A stretch of 38,234 bases of DNA, from the NCBI GenBank assembly GCA_937892255.1, contig CALAUL010000104.1:1-38234 (forward strand), given 5' to 3'. Shown one piece after another: positions 16,932 through 24,681 of the stretch (position 1 is its first letter; every line of letters starts with the position of its first letter). The notes beneath the pieces were generated by a model. It saw only the letters and a program-made list of their open reading frames with translations, was not told where the DNA came from and did not search any database. The DNA is from an uncultured Bacteroidales bacterium (GTDB lineage: Bacteria > Bacteroidota > Bacteroidia > Bacteroidales > Marinilabiliaceae). The position numbers were made by a program, and so were the translations under genes.

Positions 16932-19154
16932 ATGAAAGAGTTAAGACAAATAGCAAGTGTAATGTTGAGTATGTGCTTGTCTTGTTTTGTGGGTTTTGCT
17001 CAGACAGAGGGTAGTGATGACACAGTTGTAGACGACGAGGTAGTAGCGAAAGACGTTGAGGTTGTTGTCAACAATGGGTATCCAGTTACACCGAAGCCGG
17101 CATTTACATTTGTATATACAGGAGCGAGTGCATTGGATGCAGAAGGTAATGCGCTTACAAAGAATTGGTTGCGAAATAATGTTTCGATCACGGTAGGAGG
17201 GACAGCGATAGACTTTGTTGTTGGTCCGTTGACCAATGGAGCAGACACTAAAATAGACACATTGTCATTCATCACTATGGACAATTACTATTTGCCATCG
17301 AAAGCGAAAGTAGAAGTCACGATGCCGGGTTTGTCATTCGGTGAGGGTTACAATGATATAGAGTCAAAGACATATACATTTTATGTAGAGGATTATATCA
17401 TTATTGGTGATGCGACAGACAAGCCTGATTTTAATGAGATTACGTCGGTAGTCATAAAGAGCGGTATCACATACGAGGTAGCAAAGGAAGATGAGATGTC
17501 GTGTAAGACATTGGTATTGGAAGGCGGAGCGACGTTGAAGAACAAAGGTGAGGTTTCAGTTAAGGATACAGCCTTTTATCATTGTATAGAGAACTCATAT
17601 TTTGATCAAGCTGGTTTGATAAACTTTGGTGAGTATAGCGCAACATCTTCGGTGTTTGTGAAATTTTCATCGAATATAGTTAAGCGTGAGGATAAGCGAA
17701 ACCAATTTGTTGTTGGTAATATGATAGAGAGTAAGATGAAGTTGAAAGACTTAACTATTTATCCTTTTACGTATTATGCTTCTGTTCAGGTTAAACCAGA
17801 GGGTGGATCTAAAGACTTAGTTTCATGGGTTAATGGGCAAAAAGATGAATATTTGTCTACTGAGTATGAATATATGAATCTTTATATTCGGTTAGCAAGT
17901 TATTATGAAGATGGTTTTTTTAGATTTAAGGGAAATGTTAGGGATGCTGAAACAGTTAGTATGTCTAATCTTGTAGAAAAGGAGGTTGGTTTAAGAATGC
18001 CTAATCCATATCCGGCAATGTTGGATCTAAATAAGATGGTAAGTGACCACTTGAATACTTCAGGTATGGGTGCAAAGCAGTTTTTGAAGTTTGCTCAGAT
18101 GCCGTATGTTAATAAGGCATTCTATTATAATACACACATAGGAATAACTACCTATGATGGAGAAATGTGGAAAGGTTATTTGATGCCTGTAGGTACTGGA
18201 GCAATTAATCATGTATATAAAGAGCATACATACAATATCACGAAAGAACATTTGACTGATATGCAGACAGCAGAATCTTTGTATAAGGACCAAGAGATAG
18301 AGTATCCGTATGTGAGATTTTATTGTGATTACGTAGATAAAGATAAAGCTCATGGTAAAGGTTATAGAGCAGTATTTGCTGTATATTTTGTAGATGAAGA
18401 TACATATCAGGAGGTTCTTGATACTAGGAGTGATAAATGGAAAAAATCTGACATATATGAATCTCGAGATTTGATCTTAGATGCTTCAGAAGATTATATG
18501 TTGTATCCTTATTTTGGTATATTCAGACAGCAGGGTAAAGATGCATATAAGACGTTTATTACAATTGGAGCAGAGAAGATGCCAGATGTAGGTAGTAGCA
18601 CCATAGTGAATATAGGTGTGGCAAGAGAACTTGCTGCTAATACTGCAGAGAATGACGAGGATTATAAAGTAAAGATAGGTATCTTAGATCATAACTTAGA
18701 TAAATCTAATATCAGATTTAAGTGTGATGAGTTAGGATTGTCGTTTGACAATCCACACGTGACATGGTCAGGTAAAGGAGAAACAAAGGAGATAGTTGAT
18801 GGTGTAGAGACGACAATACTATACCATTCTCATAATTCTGATCGTAAGTTGTTTGAATTTGACTTCTATGCAGAAGAGAATCCATCTGAGATACCAGATA
18901 TAGATGAAGAAGATATTACTGCAGTAGATGAGGTTGATGTGGCATGTACTCTCAGTGTTGAAAACAGCAAAGTGGTAGTAAATGGAGTTAACGAAGGTGC
19001 TATTGTAACGTTAACATCGTTGTCAGGTGTGACTTTAGATAAAAAAGATGTAAAAAATGGTGTTGTTTCCTTTGAAATTAGCAATAAAGGTATTTACTTT
19101 GTAGCTGTGGAGCAAGGTAATGCTACGAAAGTGTTTAAACTATTGATCAAATGA
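16932..19154 (+). CDS. Secreted protein of unknown function with T9SS type A-like C-terminal domain
   Basis: 740 residues. Residues 1-23 are a signal peptide (basic start, hydrophobic core, cut after GFA). The middle is not recognised; it holds LRMPNPYPAMLDLNK, similar to wording I associate with large surface proteins of Prevotella and Porphyromonas. An acidic stretch (SEIPDIDEEDITAVDEVD) leads to the last 70 residues, which read like a type A sorting domain: ENSKVVVNGVNEGAIVTLTS, SGVTLDKKDVKNG, KGIYFVAVEQGNATKVFKLL and a final IK. Type IX export across the outer membrane followed by tail cleavage is therefore likely. The stop overlaps the start of the next gene (ATGA). Base composition changes at about 17,700: the first third uses G- and C-ended codons, the rest many T- and A-ended ones. 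Function is unknown. Confidence 0.75.
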   Translation: MKELRQIASVMLSMCLSCFVGFAQTEGSDDTVVDDEVVAKDVEVVVNNGYPVTPKPAFTFVYTGASALDAEGNALTKNWLRNNVSITVGGTAIDFVVGPLTNGADTKIDTLSFITMDNYYLPSKAKVEVTMPGLSFGEGYNDIESKTYTFYVEDYIIIGDATDKPDFNEITSVVIKSGITYEVAKEDEMSCKTLVLEGGATLKNKGEVSVKDTAFYHCIENSYFDQAGLINFGEYSATSSVFVKFSSNIVKREDKRNQFVVGNMIESKMKLKDLTIYPFTYYASVQVKPEGGSKDLVSWVNGQKDEYLSTEYEYMNLYIRLASYYEDGFFRFKGNVRDAETVSMSNLVEKEVGLRMPNPYPAMLDLNKMVSDHLNTSGMGAKQFLKFAQMPYVNKAFYYNTHIGITTYDGEMWKGYLMPVGTGAINHVYKEHTYNITKEHLTDMQTAESLYKDQEIEYPYVRFYCDYVDKDKAHGKGYRAVFAVYFVDEDTYQEVLDTRSDKWKKSDIYESRDLILDASEDYMLYPYFGIFRQQGKDAYKTFITIGAEKMPDVGSSTIVNIGVARELAANTAENDEDYKVKIGILDHNLDKSNIRFKCDELGLSFDNPHVTWSGKGETKEIVDGVETTILYHSHNSDRKLFEFDFYAEENPSEIPDIDEEDITAVDEVDVACTLSVENSKVVVNGVNEGAIVTLTSLSGVTLDKKDVKNGVVSFEISNKGIYFVAVEQGNATKVFKLLIK

Positions 19155-19348
19155 ACGATTTGCGTATAAAATATACTAAGCCTTCTTTTACAGAGCTTTC
19201 TCAGATTGATACAGACTTGATATTAATTACGATGAGTGGGGGAAATTCTAGTACTGTTCCTGATCCTTTCAGTAATAAGGGTGCGTCATCAGATTCGGAT
19301 GATAACTCAGGTAATGGAGAAGGATTTGAGTACAATCCGTTTCGGTAG
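19151..19348 (+). CDS. Small acidic peptide, translationally coupled to the secreted protein
   Basis: 65 residues. Its ATG shares ATGA with the preceding stop. The sequence has three parts: a leader-like N-terminus (KYTKPSFTELSQIDTDLILI), a small-residue hinge (MSGGNSS), and an acidic, Asp/Ser/Asn/Gly-rich tail with two DPF/NPF motifs (VPDPFSNKG and EYNPFR at the end). There is no signal peptide, membrane segment or cysteine. Many Bacteroidales carry unnamed small proteins of this plan (a KP start, a hydrophobic stretch, a Gly-Gly or Ser-Gly hinge, then a polar tail); that is from memory, not a search. The plan recalls peptide precursors with a leader and core, but no modifying enzyme or peptidase-transporter is in the window. 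A strong terminator follows at 19385-19417. Real translation is supported by coupling and placement; the role is unknown. Confidence 0.7.
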   Translation: MNDLRIKYTKPSFTELSQIDTDLILITMSGGNSSTVPDPFSNKGASSDSDDNSGNGEGFEYNPFR

Positions 19349-19384
19349 AGTAGTATATTATATAGTATAACGAGATAAAGGGAG

Positions 19385-19417
19385 CTGTTGTGGGCTAAGG
19401 CTCGCAACAGTTTTTTT
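19385..19417 (+). terminator. Rho-independent terminator after the small peptide gene
   Basis: CTGTTGTGGGC (19385-19395) pairs with GCTCGCAACAG (19400-19410) around a 4-base loop, with one mismatch. Seven T follow. Confidence 0.88.
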
Positions 19418-19498
19418 GTAGGTGTGTTTTTAGAACTTATTGAACTTAATATATATATATTAGTTGGTTGTAAGTGACTGACTAATGTGATTTGTAGT

Positions 19499-20245
19499 AT
19501 GTTTTATATATTGTCGAGGTTTTTAGCATGTACGGCAAGTCCTGTGCTGTATATCGTTGCACTGCTCGTTGTTGCGGTGTGGGTGAGACGTGCTTTCGTT
19601 AAGCGTCTTTGTTTTTGGAGTGCTGTGTTCTTACTTCTTATCTTTACTAATACTTATCTCTATAATATAGCTGAAAAAGCTTGGGTGAGTGATTATATCT
19701 TCGAAGTAGATACTACGAAGCGTTATGATTATGCTATTCTGCCTGGTGGTTTTACTGCTATGGATAAAGAGCGCGAGAGAGTAGAGTATGGCGAAGCAGG
19801 TGATAGAATGGTCGATTGTGCTGTACTATATAATATAGGTATAGTAGATAAGATAATCATCAGTGGTGATGGTGTGACATGTGAGACGGGCAAGCCTGAA
19901 CGTTTTATGCGACATGTAGGTGAAGCCTATGGTATAGATAGTACAGATGTCATCATTGAACGTGAAGCTAAGAACACCATGGAGAACTTCACAAAGACTA
20001 TTTCCCTCATGGGTGATAGCTTGGAAGGGAAGAGAATCCTCGTCATCAATTCGGGAGTTTACATGCGTCGTACTGTACTATGTTGTGATATGGTAGGTCT
20101 GGAGTGTGACTACTATACGGTAGACTTTGTATCTCAATATCCGATTACTTGGGAGACATTCGTTCCAAACTTCAATATATTAGACAAATGGATGAGGCTG
20201 ATACATGAGTGGATAGGCTGTGTAGCGTACAGTGTGAACTATTGA
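19499..20245 (+). CDS. DUF218 (SanA/YdcF/ElyC-like) membrane protein
   Basis: 248 residues from the ATG at 19499. A GTG at 19487 would add four residues and is less likely. Two membrane segments occupy about residues 8-55. The DUF218 domain follows: YDYAILPGGFTAMDKERERV, DKIIISGDGVTCETGKPERF, IDSTDVIIEREAKNTMENF and ILVINSGVYMRRTVLCCDMV. The PGG, SGDG and EREAKNTMEN motifs are hallmarks. Members such as SanA and ElyC affect envelope permeability and peptidoglycan or undecaprenyl-phosphate metabolism. The gene stands alone, with a terminator before it and the araA promoter after it, and has no evident link to pentose use. Specific activity is unknown. Confidence 0.85.
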   Translation: MFYILSRFLACTASPVLYIVALLVVAVWVRRAFVKRLCFWSAVFLLLIFTNTYLYNIAEKAWVSDYIFEVDTTKRYDYAILPGGFTAMDKERERVEYGEAGDRMVDCAVLYNIGIVDKIIISGDGVTCETGKPERFMRHVGEAYGIDSTDVIIEREAKNTMENFTKTISLMGDSLEGKRILVINSGVYMRRTVLCCDMVGLECDYYTVDFVSQYPITWETFVPNFNILDKWMRLIHEWIGCVAYSVNY

Positions 20246-20275
20246 GATAGTTACTATTGTCCTCTTAATATATAG

Positions 20276-20298
20276 CGATTATCCACTAATGGTTATCG
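20276..20298. promoter_or_regulatory. Imperfect inverted repeat upstream of araA
   Basis: CGATTATCC, six bases, then GGTTATCG. The arms match imperfectly, and the element ends 10 bases before the araA -7 hexamer, where a -33 element should be. A regulator site is plausible but not proven. Confidence 0.3.
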
Positions 20299-20308
20299 AT
20301 ATTTAAGT

Positions 20309-20316
20309 TATATTTG
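20309..20316 (+). promoter_or_regulatory. araA operon -7 element
   Basis: TATATTTG, an exact TAnnTTTG match, 52 bases before the araA ATG. There is no good TTTG at the -33 position, which would suit an activated or regulated promoter. Confidence 0.5.
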
Positions 20317-20368
20317 CAAACGTAAACAAGAAATATAATAAGTAACACAAAACAATAAAATAGAAAAC

Positions 20369-21907
20369 ATGAACGCATTTGACAATTATGAAATTTGGTG
20401 GGTGACAGGTGCACAGTTGCTCTACGGTGGAGATGCTGTCGTTGCTGTTGACGGACATTCAAAGGAGATGGTTGATGGACTCAACGCTTCAGGTAATATC
20501 CCTGTGAAAGTTGTTTACAAGGGTACAGCCAATTCGAGCAAGGAAGTTGAGGCTGTTATGAAGGCAGCAAACAACGATGAGAAGTGTATCGGTATCATCA
20601 CATGGATGCACACGTTCTCACCAGCTAAGATGTGGATCAAGGGTCTTCAGAACCTCAAGAAGCCTATGCTTCATTTCCATACACAATATAATGCAGAGAT
20701 ACCATGGGACACAATGGACATGGACTTCATGAACCTCAATCAGTCAGCACATGGTGACCGTGAGTTCGGACATATCTGCACACGTATGCGTGTACGTCGT
20801 AAAGTTGTTGTAGGACACTGGAGCGATGCTGAAGCACAGCGTAAGATAGCCGTTTGGGCACGTGTAGCAGCAGCTTGGGCTGACTCTCAGGATATGCTTA
20901 TCATACGTATCGGTGATCAGATGAACAACGTAGCTGTAACAGACGGTGATAAGGTAGAAGCAGAACAGCGTTTGGCTTACCATGTTGACTATTGTCCGAT
21001 GAGTGAAGTGATGACATACTTCAATGATGTTAAGGACGCAGATGTTGACGCCCTCGTTGAGGTATATAAGAACGAATACACTATAGCAGCAGCAGACTTA
21101 GACACTGCATCTGTCAATTATAAGAAGATATGGAACTCAGCAAAGGCAGAGCTCACACTTCGTGCACTCTTGAAAGCTAAGGGCGCAAAAGGTTTCACTA
21201 CTAACTTTGACGACCTCGGTGATGTCAATGTAGAGGAGACAGGCAAGGGCTTTGACCAGATACCTGGTTTGGCATCACAGCGTCTCATGGCTGAGGGTTA
21301 TGGCTTTGGTGCTGAGGGTGACTGGAAGTCAGCAGCTCTCTATCGTACGCTTTGGTTTATGTCACAGGGAATGCCAACAGGCTGTTCGTTCCTTGAGGAC
21401 TACACGCTTAACTTCGATGGTGAGAAGAGTTCTATTCTTCAGGCACATATGTTGGAGATATGTCCACTCATTGCAGCAGGCAAGCCAACACTTGAAGTAC
21501 ATCACCTTGGTATAGGCGTACGTAAGACACCTACAGCACGTCTTGTCTTCACATCTAAGACAGGAGCTGGTTGCACAGCAACAGTTGTTGACCTTGGCAA
21601 TCGTTTCCGTCTCATCGTAAACGATGTAGAATGTATTGAGCCTAAGCCACTTCCTAAGTTGGGTGTAGCATCAGCATTGTGGATACCACAGCCTAACTTT
21701 GAGGTAGGAGCAGGCGCATGGATACTTGCAGGTGGTACGCACCACTCATGTTTCTCATACGACATCACAGCAGAGTATTGGGAAGATTATGCAGAGATAG
21801 CAGGTATCGAGATGGTACATATTAATAAGGAGACAACAATGCCTGAGTTCAAGAAGGAACTTCGCATGAATGAAGTTTACTATATGCTCAACAAGGCACT
21901 TCTCTAA
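20369..21907 (+). CDS. araA: L-arabinose isomerase
   Basis: 512 residues, typical for AraA. The start EIWWVTGAQLLYGGDAV, then ITWMHTFSPAKMWIKGL, LHFHTQYNAEIPWDTMDMDF and MNLNQSAHGDREFGHI, is unmistakable. The Mn-binding Glu and His residues lie in GAEGDWKSAALYR, FLEDYTLNF, LEVHHLGIG and LAGGTHHSCFSY. It converts L-arabinose to L-ribulose in the cytosol. It is the first gene of the arabinose block, behind its own promoter-like sequence. A hairpin of terminator type (21933-21962, weak T-tail) separates it from the transporter and may lower downstream expression relative to araA. Confidence 0.97.
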   Translation: MNAFDNYEIWWVTGAQLLYGGDAVVAVDGHSKEMVDGLNASGNIPVKVVYKGTANSSKEVEAVMKAANNDEKCIGIITWMHTFSPAKMWIKGLQNLKKPMLHFHTQYNAEIPWDTMDMDFMNLNQSAHGDREFGHICTRMRVRRKVVVGHWSDAEAQRKIAVWARVAAAWADSQDMLIIRIGDQMNNVAVTDGDKVEAEQRLAYHVDYCPMSEVMTYFNDVKDADVDALVEVYKNEYTIAAADLDTASVNYKKIWNSAKAELTLRALLKAKGAKGFTTNFDDLGDVNVEETGKGFDQIPGLASQRLMAEGYGFGAEGDWKSAALYRTLWFMSQGMPTGCSFLEDYTLNFDGEKSSILQAHMLEICPLIAAGKPTLEVHHLGIGVRKTPTARLVFTSKTGAGCTATVVDLGNRFRLIVNDVECIEPKPLPKLGVASALWIPQPNFEVGAGAWILAGGTHHSCFSYDITAEYWEDYAEIAGIEMVHINKETTMPEFKKELRMNEVYYMLNKALL

Positions 21908-21932
21908 TAAAGAAATAATAGAAGTTTAACAC

Positions 21933-21962
21933 AGAGACATACCATTGGGGTGTGTCTCTTTA
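21933..21962 (+). terminator. Hairpin between araA and the transporter, possible attenuating terminator
   Basis: AGAGACATACC (21933-21943) pairs with GGTGTGTCTCT (21949-21959), with only TTTAT after it. The stem is good and the T-tail poor, so partial termination or mRNA 3'-end protection is likely. Confidence 0.5.
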
Positions 21963-21981
21963 TAAGTAAAAAATCTACAAT

Positions 21982-23904
21982 ATGTCAGGATTTGAAACCA
22001 TTGACTTTGTCATCTTTGGCATTTATATCATTGTTCTTGTGGGCTTAGGTTTGTTTTTAAGTCGAGACAAGGACGGTAAGGAGAAGAGTGCCAATGACTA
22101 CTTCTTAGCCGGTAATACCCTTACATGGTGGGCAGTAGGAGCGTCGCTTATTGCGGCGAATATATCAGCGGAGCAGTTTATAGGTATGTCAGGAACGGGC
22201 TTTGCTGATGGTATAGCTATTGCAGCATACGAAGTTATGGCTGCTGTTACGTTGATTGTCATAGGTAAGTTCCTCTTGCCGGTGATGATAGACCGTAAGA
22301 TATTTACTATACCACAGTTTTTGCACGAACGTTACAACGATGGTGTTGGTCTTGCGTTCTCTATCTTGTGGTTGTTCCTCTATGTCTTTGTTAACCTTAC
22401 ATCAGTAGCATGGCTTGGTGCTCTTGCTATAGAGCAGATACTTGGAGTGCAGGGTTTGATGGTAAGCTGTTTTGGCTTTGAGATATCAGTTCAGATGCTT
22501 ATTATCATCGGTTTGTTCGTTGTAGCGGGTATATACTCTATCTATGGAGGTTTGGCTTCTGTAGCATGGACCGACGTTATGCAGGTTACCTTCCTTGTAG
22601 GTGGTGGTCTTGTAACAGCATTTGTTGCACTTGATCAGATGGGTGAAGTGATGGGCTTTGATGCCTTTGGTGCATTGGGGCAGATATACACAGACCTCAC
22701 AACAGGCAACTACTCAACAGACACACACTTCCACCTTATCATTCAGGAGTCTCACAATCCATCAGCGTACGCCAATGTCCCAGGTCTTGTGGCTATCATC
22801 GGTGGTGTTTGGTTGACTAACCTTGGTTATTGGGGTTTCAATCAGTATATCATACAGAAAGGATTGGCAGCAAAGAGCATTGACGAGGCTAAGAAAGGTC
22901 TTATCTTTGCTGGTTTCTTGAAGATACTTATTCCGTTTATAGTAGTTATCCCAGGTATCTGTGCATACTACATCATGGAGAATGCTGACACATTCCAGGA
23001 ACTTAATTTGCAGGGTGAGATAACACGTTCGGACGACGCTTATCCATGGCTTATACGTAACTTCACACCAGTAGGTATTAAGGGTTTGTCATTTGCAGCA
23101 CTTGTAGCAGCTATCATCTCGTCACTTGCTTCGATGTTCAACTCAACATCTACACTCTTCACTATGGATATCTATCGTAAGTATATCAATAAGGGAGCTT
23201 CGGATAAGAAGTTGGTGAATGTTGGACGTATCACAGCATTGTTGGCACTTATCGTAGCAGCAGTAGCAGTTAAGCCTCTTCTTGGAGGTCTTGACCAAGC
23301 ATTCCAGTACATACAGGAGTATTCAGGATTTATCTATCCAGGTATCATCGTAGTATTTGGTCTCGGTTTGTTGTGGAAGAGAGCATCATCAAGAGCAGCT
23401 ATTTGGACATCTATACTCACTATACCAATGGGTGTGTTGATGAAGCTAACATTGCCAGATGTAGCCTTCCAGTTGCGTGCAGGTTATGTCTTCATGATTT
23501 TGTTTGTATTCTTCGTTCTCATCTCTTATTTGGATAAGAATGTTGTTAAGTGCGAACGTCCTGAAGAACGAGATCAGAAGCAGATGCTTAAGTGGGCTAA
23601 GATACTCGGTGGTGCAGGTATTGCGATGATAGTAGCAGCAGCTATTGTAGTTATTGGTGGTTCGGTATGTCCGGATAATCAGGTATTCTTCTATTTGAAT
23701 GACATAGGTTTCCAGGCATTCTTCTTCTTTGGTGTGTTGGTTGGTTGTTCTGCAGTATGGCTCTATTCAGGAGCTAAGGACAACGTACAGGATCCAAAGG
23801 CGTTGCCTATCAACCTCAATTTGTTTGCTACAACACGTGGTTATACATACGGTACAATAGGTATCATTGTAATCACAGCACTTCTTTACGCAATACTTTG
23901 GTAA
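21982..23904 (+). CDS. Sodium/solute symporter (SSS family), probable arabinose importer
   Basis: 640 residues with about 14 membrane segments. The N-terminus contains SANDYFLAGNTLTWWAVGAS and SLIAANISAEQFIGMSGTGF, the sodium-site and substrate-gate region of the SGLT group. The segment GFNQYIIQKGLAAKSIDEAK and then FLKILIPFIVVIPGICAYYI closely resembles Vibrio SGLT. It imports a sugar with Na+ across the inner membrane. Its place between araA and araD makes L-arabinose the likely substrate; galactose or glucose cannot be excluded because of the SGLT likeness. It gives the cell a sodium-driven route beside the proton-driven xylE at 15052. A weak hairpin at 23916-23950 follows. Confidence 0.9.
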   Translation: MSGFETIDFVIFGIYIIVLVGLGLFLSRDKDGKEKSANDYFLAGNTLTWWAVGASLIAANISAEQFIGMSGTGFADGIAIAAYEVMAAVTLIVIGKFLLPVMIDRKIFTIPQFLHERYNDGVGLAFSILWLFLYVFVNLTSVAWLGALAIEQILGVQGLMVSCFGFEISVQMLIIIGLFVVAGIYSIYGGLASVAWTDVMQVTFLVGGGLVTAFVALDQMGEVMGFDAFGALGQIYTDLTTGNYSTDTHFHLIIQESHNPSAYANVPGLVAIIGGVWLTNLGYWGFNQYIIQKGLAAKSIDEAKKGLIFAGFLKILIPFIVVIPGICAYYIMENADTFQELNLQGEITRSDDAYPWLIRNFTPVGIKGLSFAALVAAIISSLASMFNSTSTLFTMDIYRKYINKGASDKKLVNVGRITALLALIVAAVAVKPLLGGLDQAFQYIQEYSGFIYPGIIVVFGLGLLWKRASSRAAIWTSILTIPMGVLMKLTLPDVAFQLRAGYVFMILFVFFVLISYLDKNVVKCERPEERDQKQMLKWAKILGGAGIAMIVAAAIVVIGGSVCPDNQVFFYLNDIGFQAFFFFGVLVGCSAVWLYSGAKDNVQDPKALPINLNLFATTRGYTYGTIGIIVITALLYAILW

Positions 23905-23915
23905 TAACATAATAG

Positions 23916-23950
23916 AATGGGGGTGTATATTACATATGCCTCCATTTTAA
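23916..23950 (+). terminator. Intercistronic hairpin before araD
   Basis: AATGGGGGTGT (23916-23926) pairs with ATGCCTCCATT (23935-23945) using G-U pairs, and a T-rich but broken tail follows. It is similar in style to the hairpin after araA and probably tunes expression rather than ending the operon. Confidence 0.4.
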
Positions 23951-23966
23951 TTTAGTAGATAAAAAC

Positions 23967-24653
23967 ATGTTGGAAGAACTAAAAGAAAAAGTATTCCGTG
24001 CGAACTTAGACTTAGTAAAGCATGGACTTGTAATATTCACATGGGGTAATGTGTCGGCTATTGACCGTGAGAAAGGTCTTGTAGTCATTAAGCCGAGTGG
24101 TGTTGACTATGATACAATGAAGGCATCGGACATGGTCGTTGTTGACCTTGACGGCAATGTCGTAGATGGTAATCTCAAACCATCATCTGACACACCTACG
24201 CACCTCGTCCTTTATAAAGCATTTCCAGAGATAGGAGGTGTCGTTCATACACACTCTACATACGCAACAGCATGGGCACAAGCAGGTAAGGATATACCTA
24301 ACATAGGCACAACACATGCCGATTACTTCCATCAAGCTATACCATGTACAGCAGATATGACAGAGGCAGAAGTCAAGGGTCAGTACGAACTTGAGACAGG
24401 CAATGTCATCGTTAAACGTTTTGAGGGTATGAACCCAGTACATACTCCAGGTGTATTGGTTAAGAACCATGGACCATTCTCTTGGGGTAAAGATGCACAC
24501 GATGCAGTGCATAACGCTGTTGTGATGGAGCAAGTAGCTAAGATGGCAAGCATAGCATATCAGGCTAATCCAAACCTCACAATGAACGAGCTCCTTATCG
24601 AAAAGCACTTCAACCGCAAACATGGTCCTGGTGCATACTACGGACAGAACTAA
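23967..24653 (+). CDS. araD: L-ribulose-5-phosphate 4-epimerase
   Basis: 228 residues, class II aldolase family, AraD length. LTWGNVSA-like FTWGNVSA (24-31) binds phosphate. KPSGVDYD, KPSSDTPTHL (Asp75) and VVHTHSTYA with zinc ligands His94 and His96 follow, then GTTHADYF and LVKNHGPFSWG with the third zinc histidine. It converts L-ribulose 5-phosphate to D-xylulose 5-phosphate by retro-aldol chemistry, where the arabinose and xylose routes meet. Fuculose or rhamnulose aldolases are related, but the ara neighbours and the THADYFH motif favour AraD. araB starts 28 bases downstream. Confidence 0.95.
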   Translation: MLEELKEKVFRANLDLVKHGLVIFTWGNVSAIDREKGLVVIKPSGVDYDTMKASDMVVVDLDGNVVDGNLKPSSDTPTHLVLYKAFPEIGGVVHTHSTYATAWAQAGKDIPNIGTTHADYFHQAIPCTADMTEAEVKGQYELETGNVIVKRFEGMNPVHTPGVLVKNHGPFSWGKDAHDAVHNAVVMEQVAKMASIAYQANPNLTMNELLIEKHFNRKHGPGAYYGQN

Positions 24654-24681
24654 TATCAAATAATCGATTATAAATGTAGTT

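Noticed and set aside
16932..17005. Lipoprotein signal in the large secreted protein (Cys15 or Cys18)
   Set aside because: Residues before the cysteines do not fit a lipobox; a signal peptidase I site after GFA fits better.
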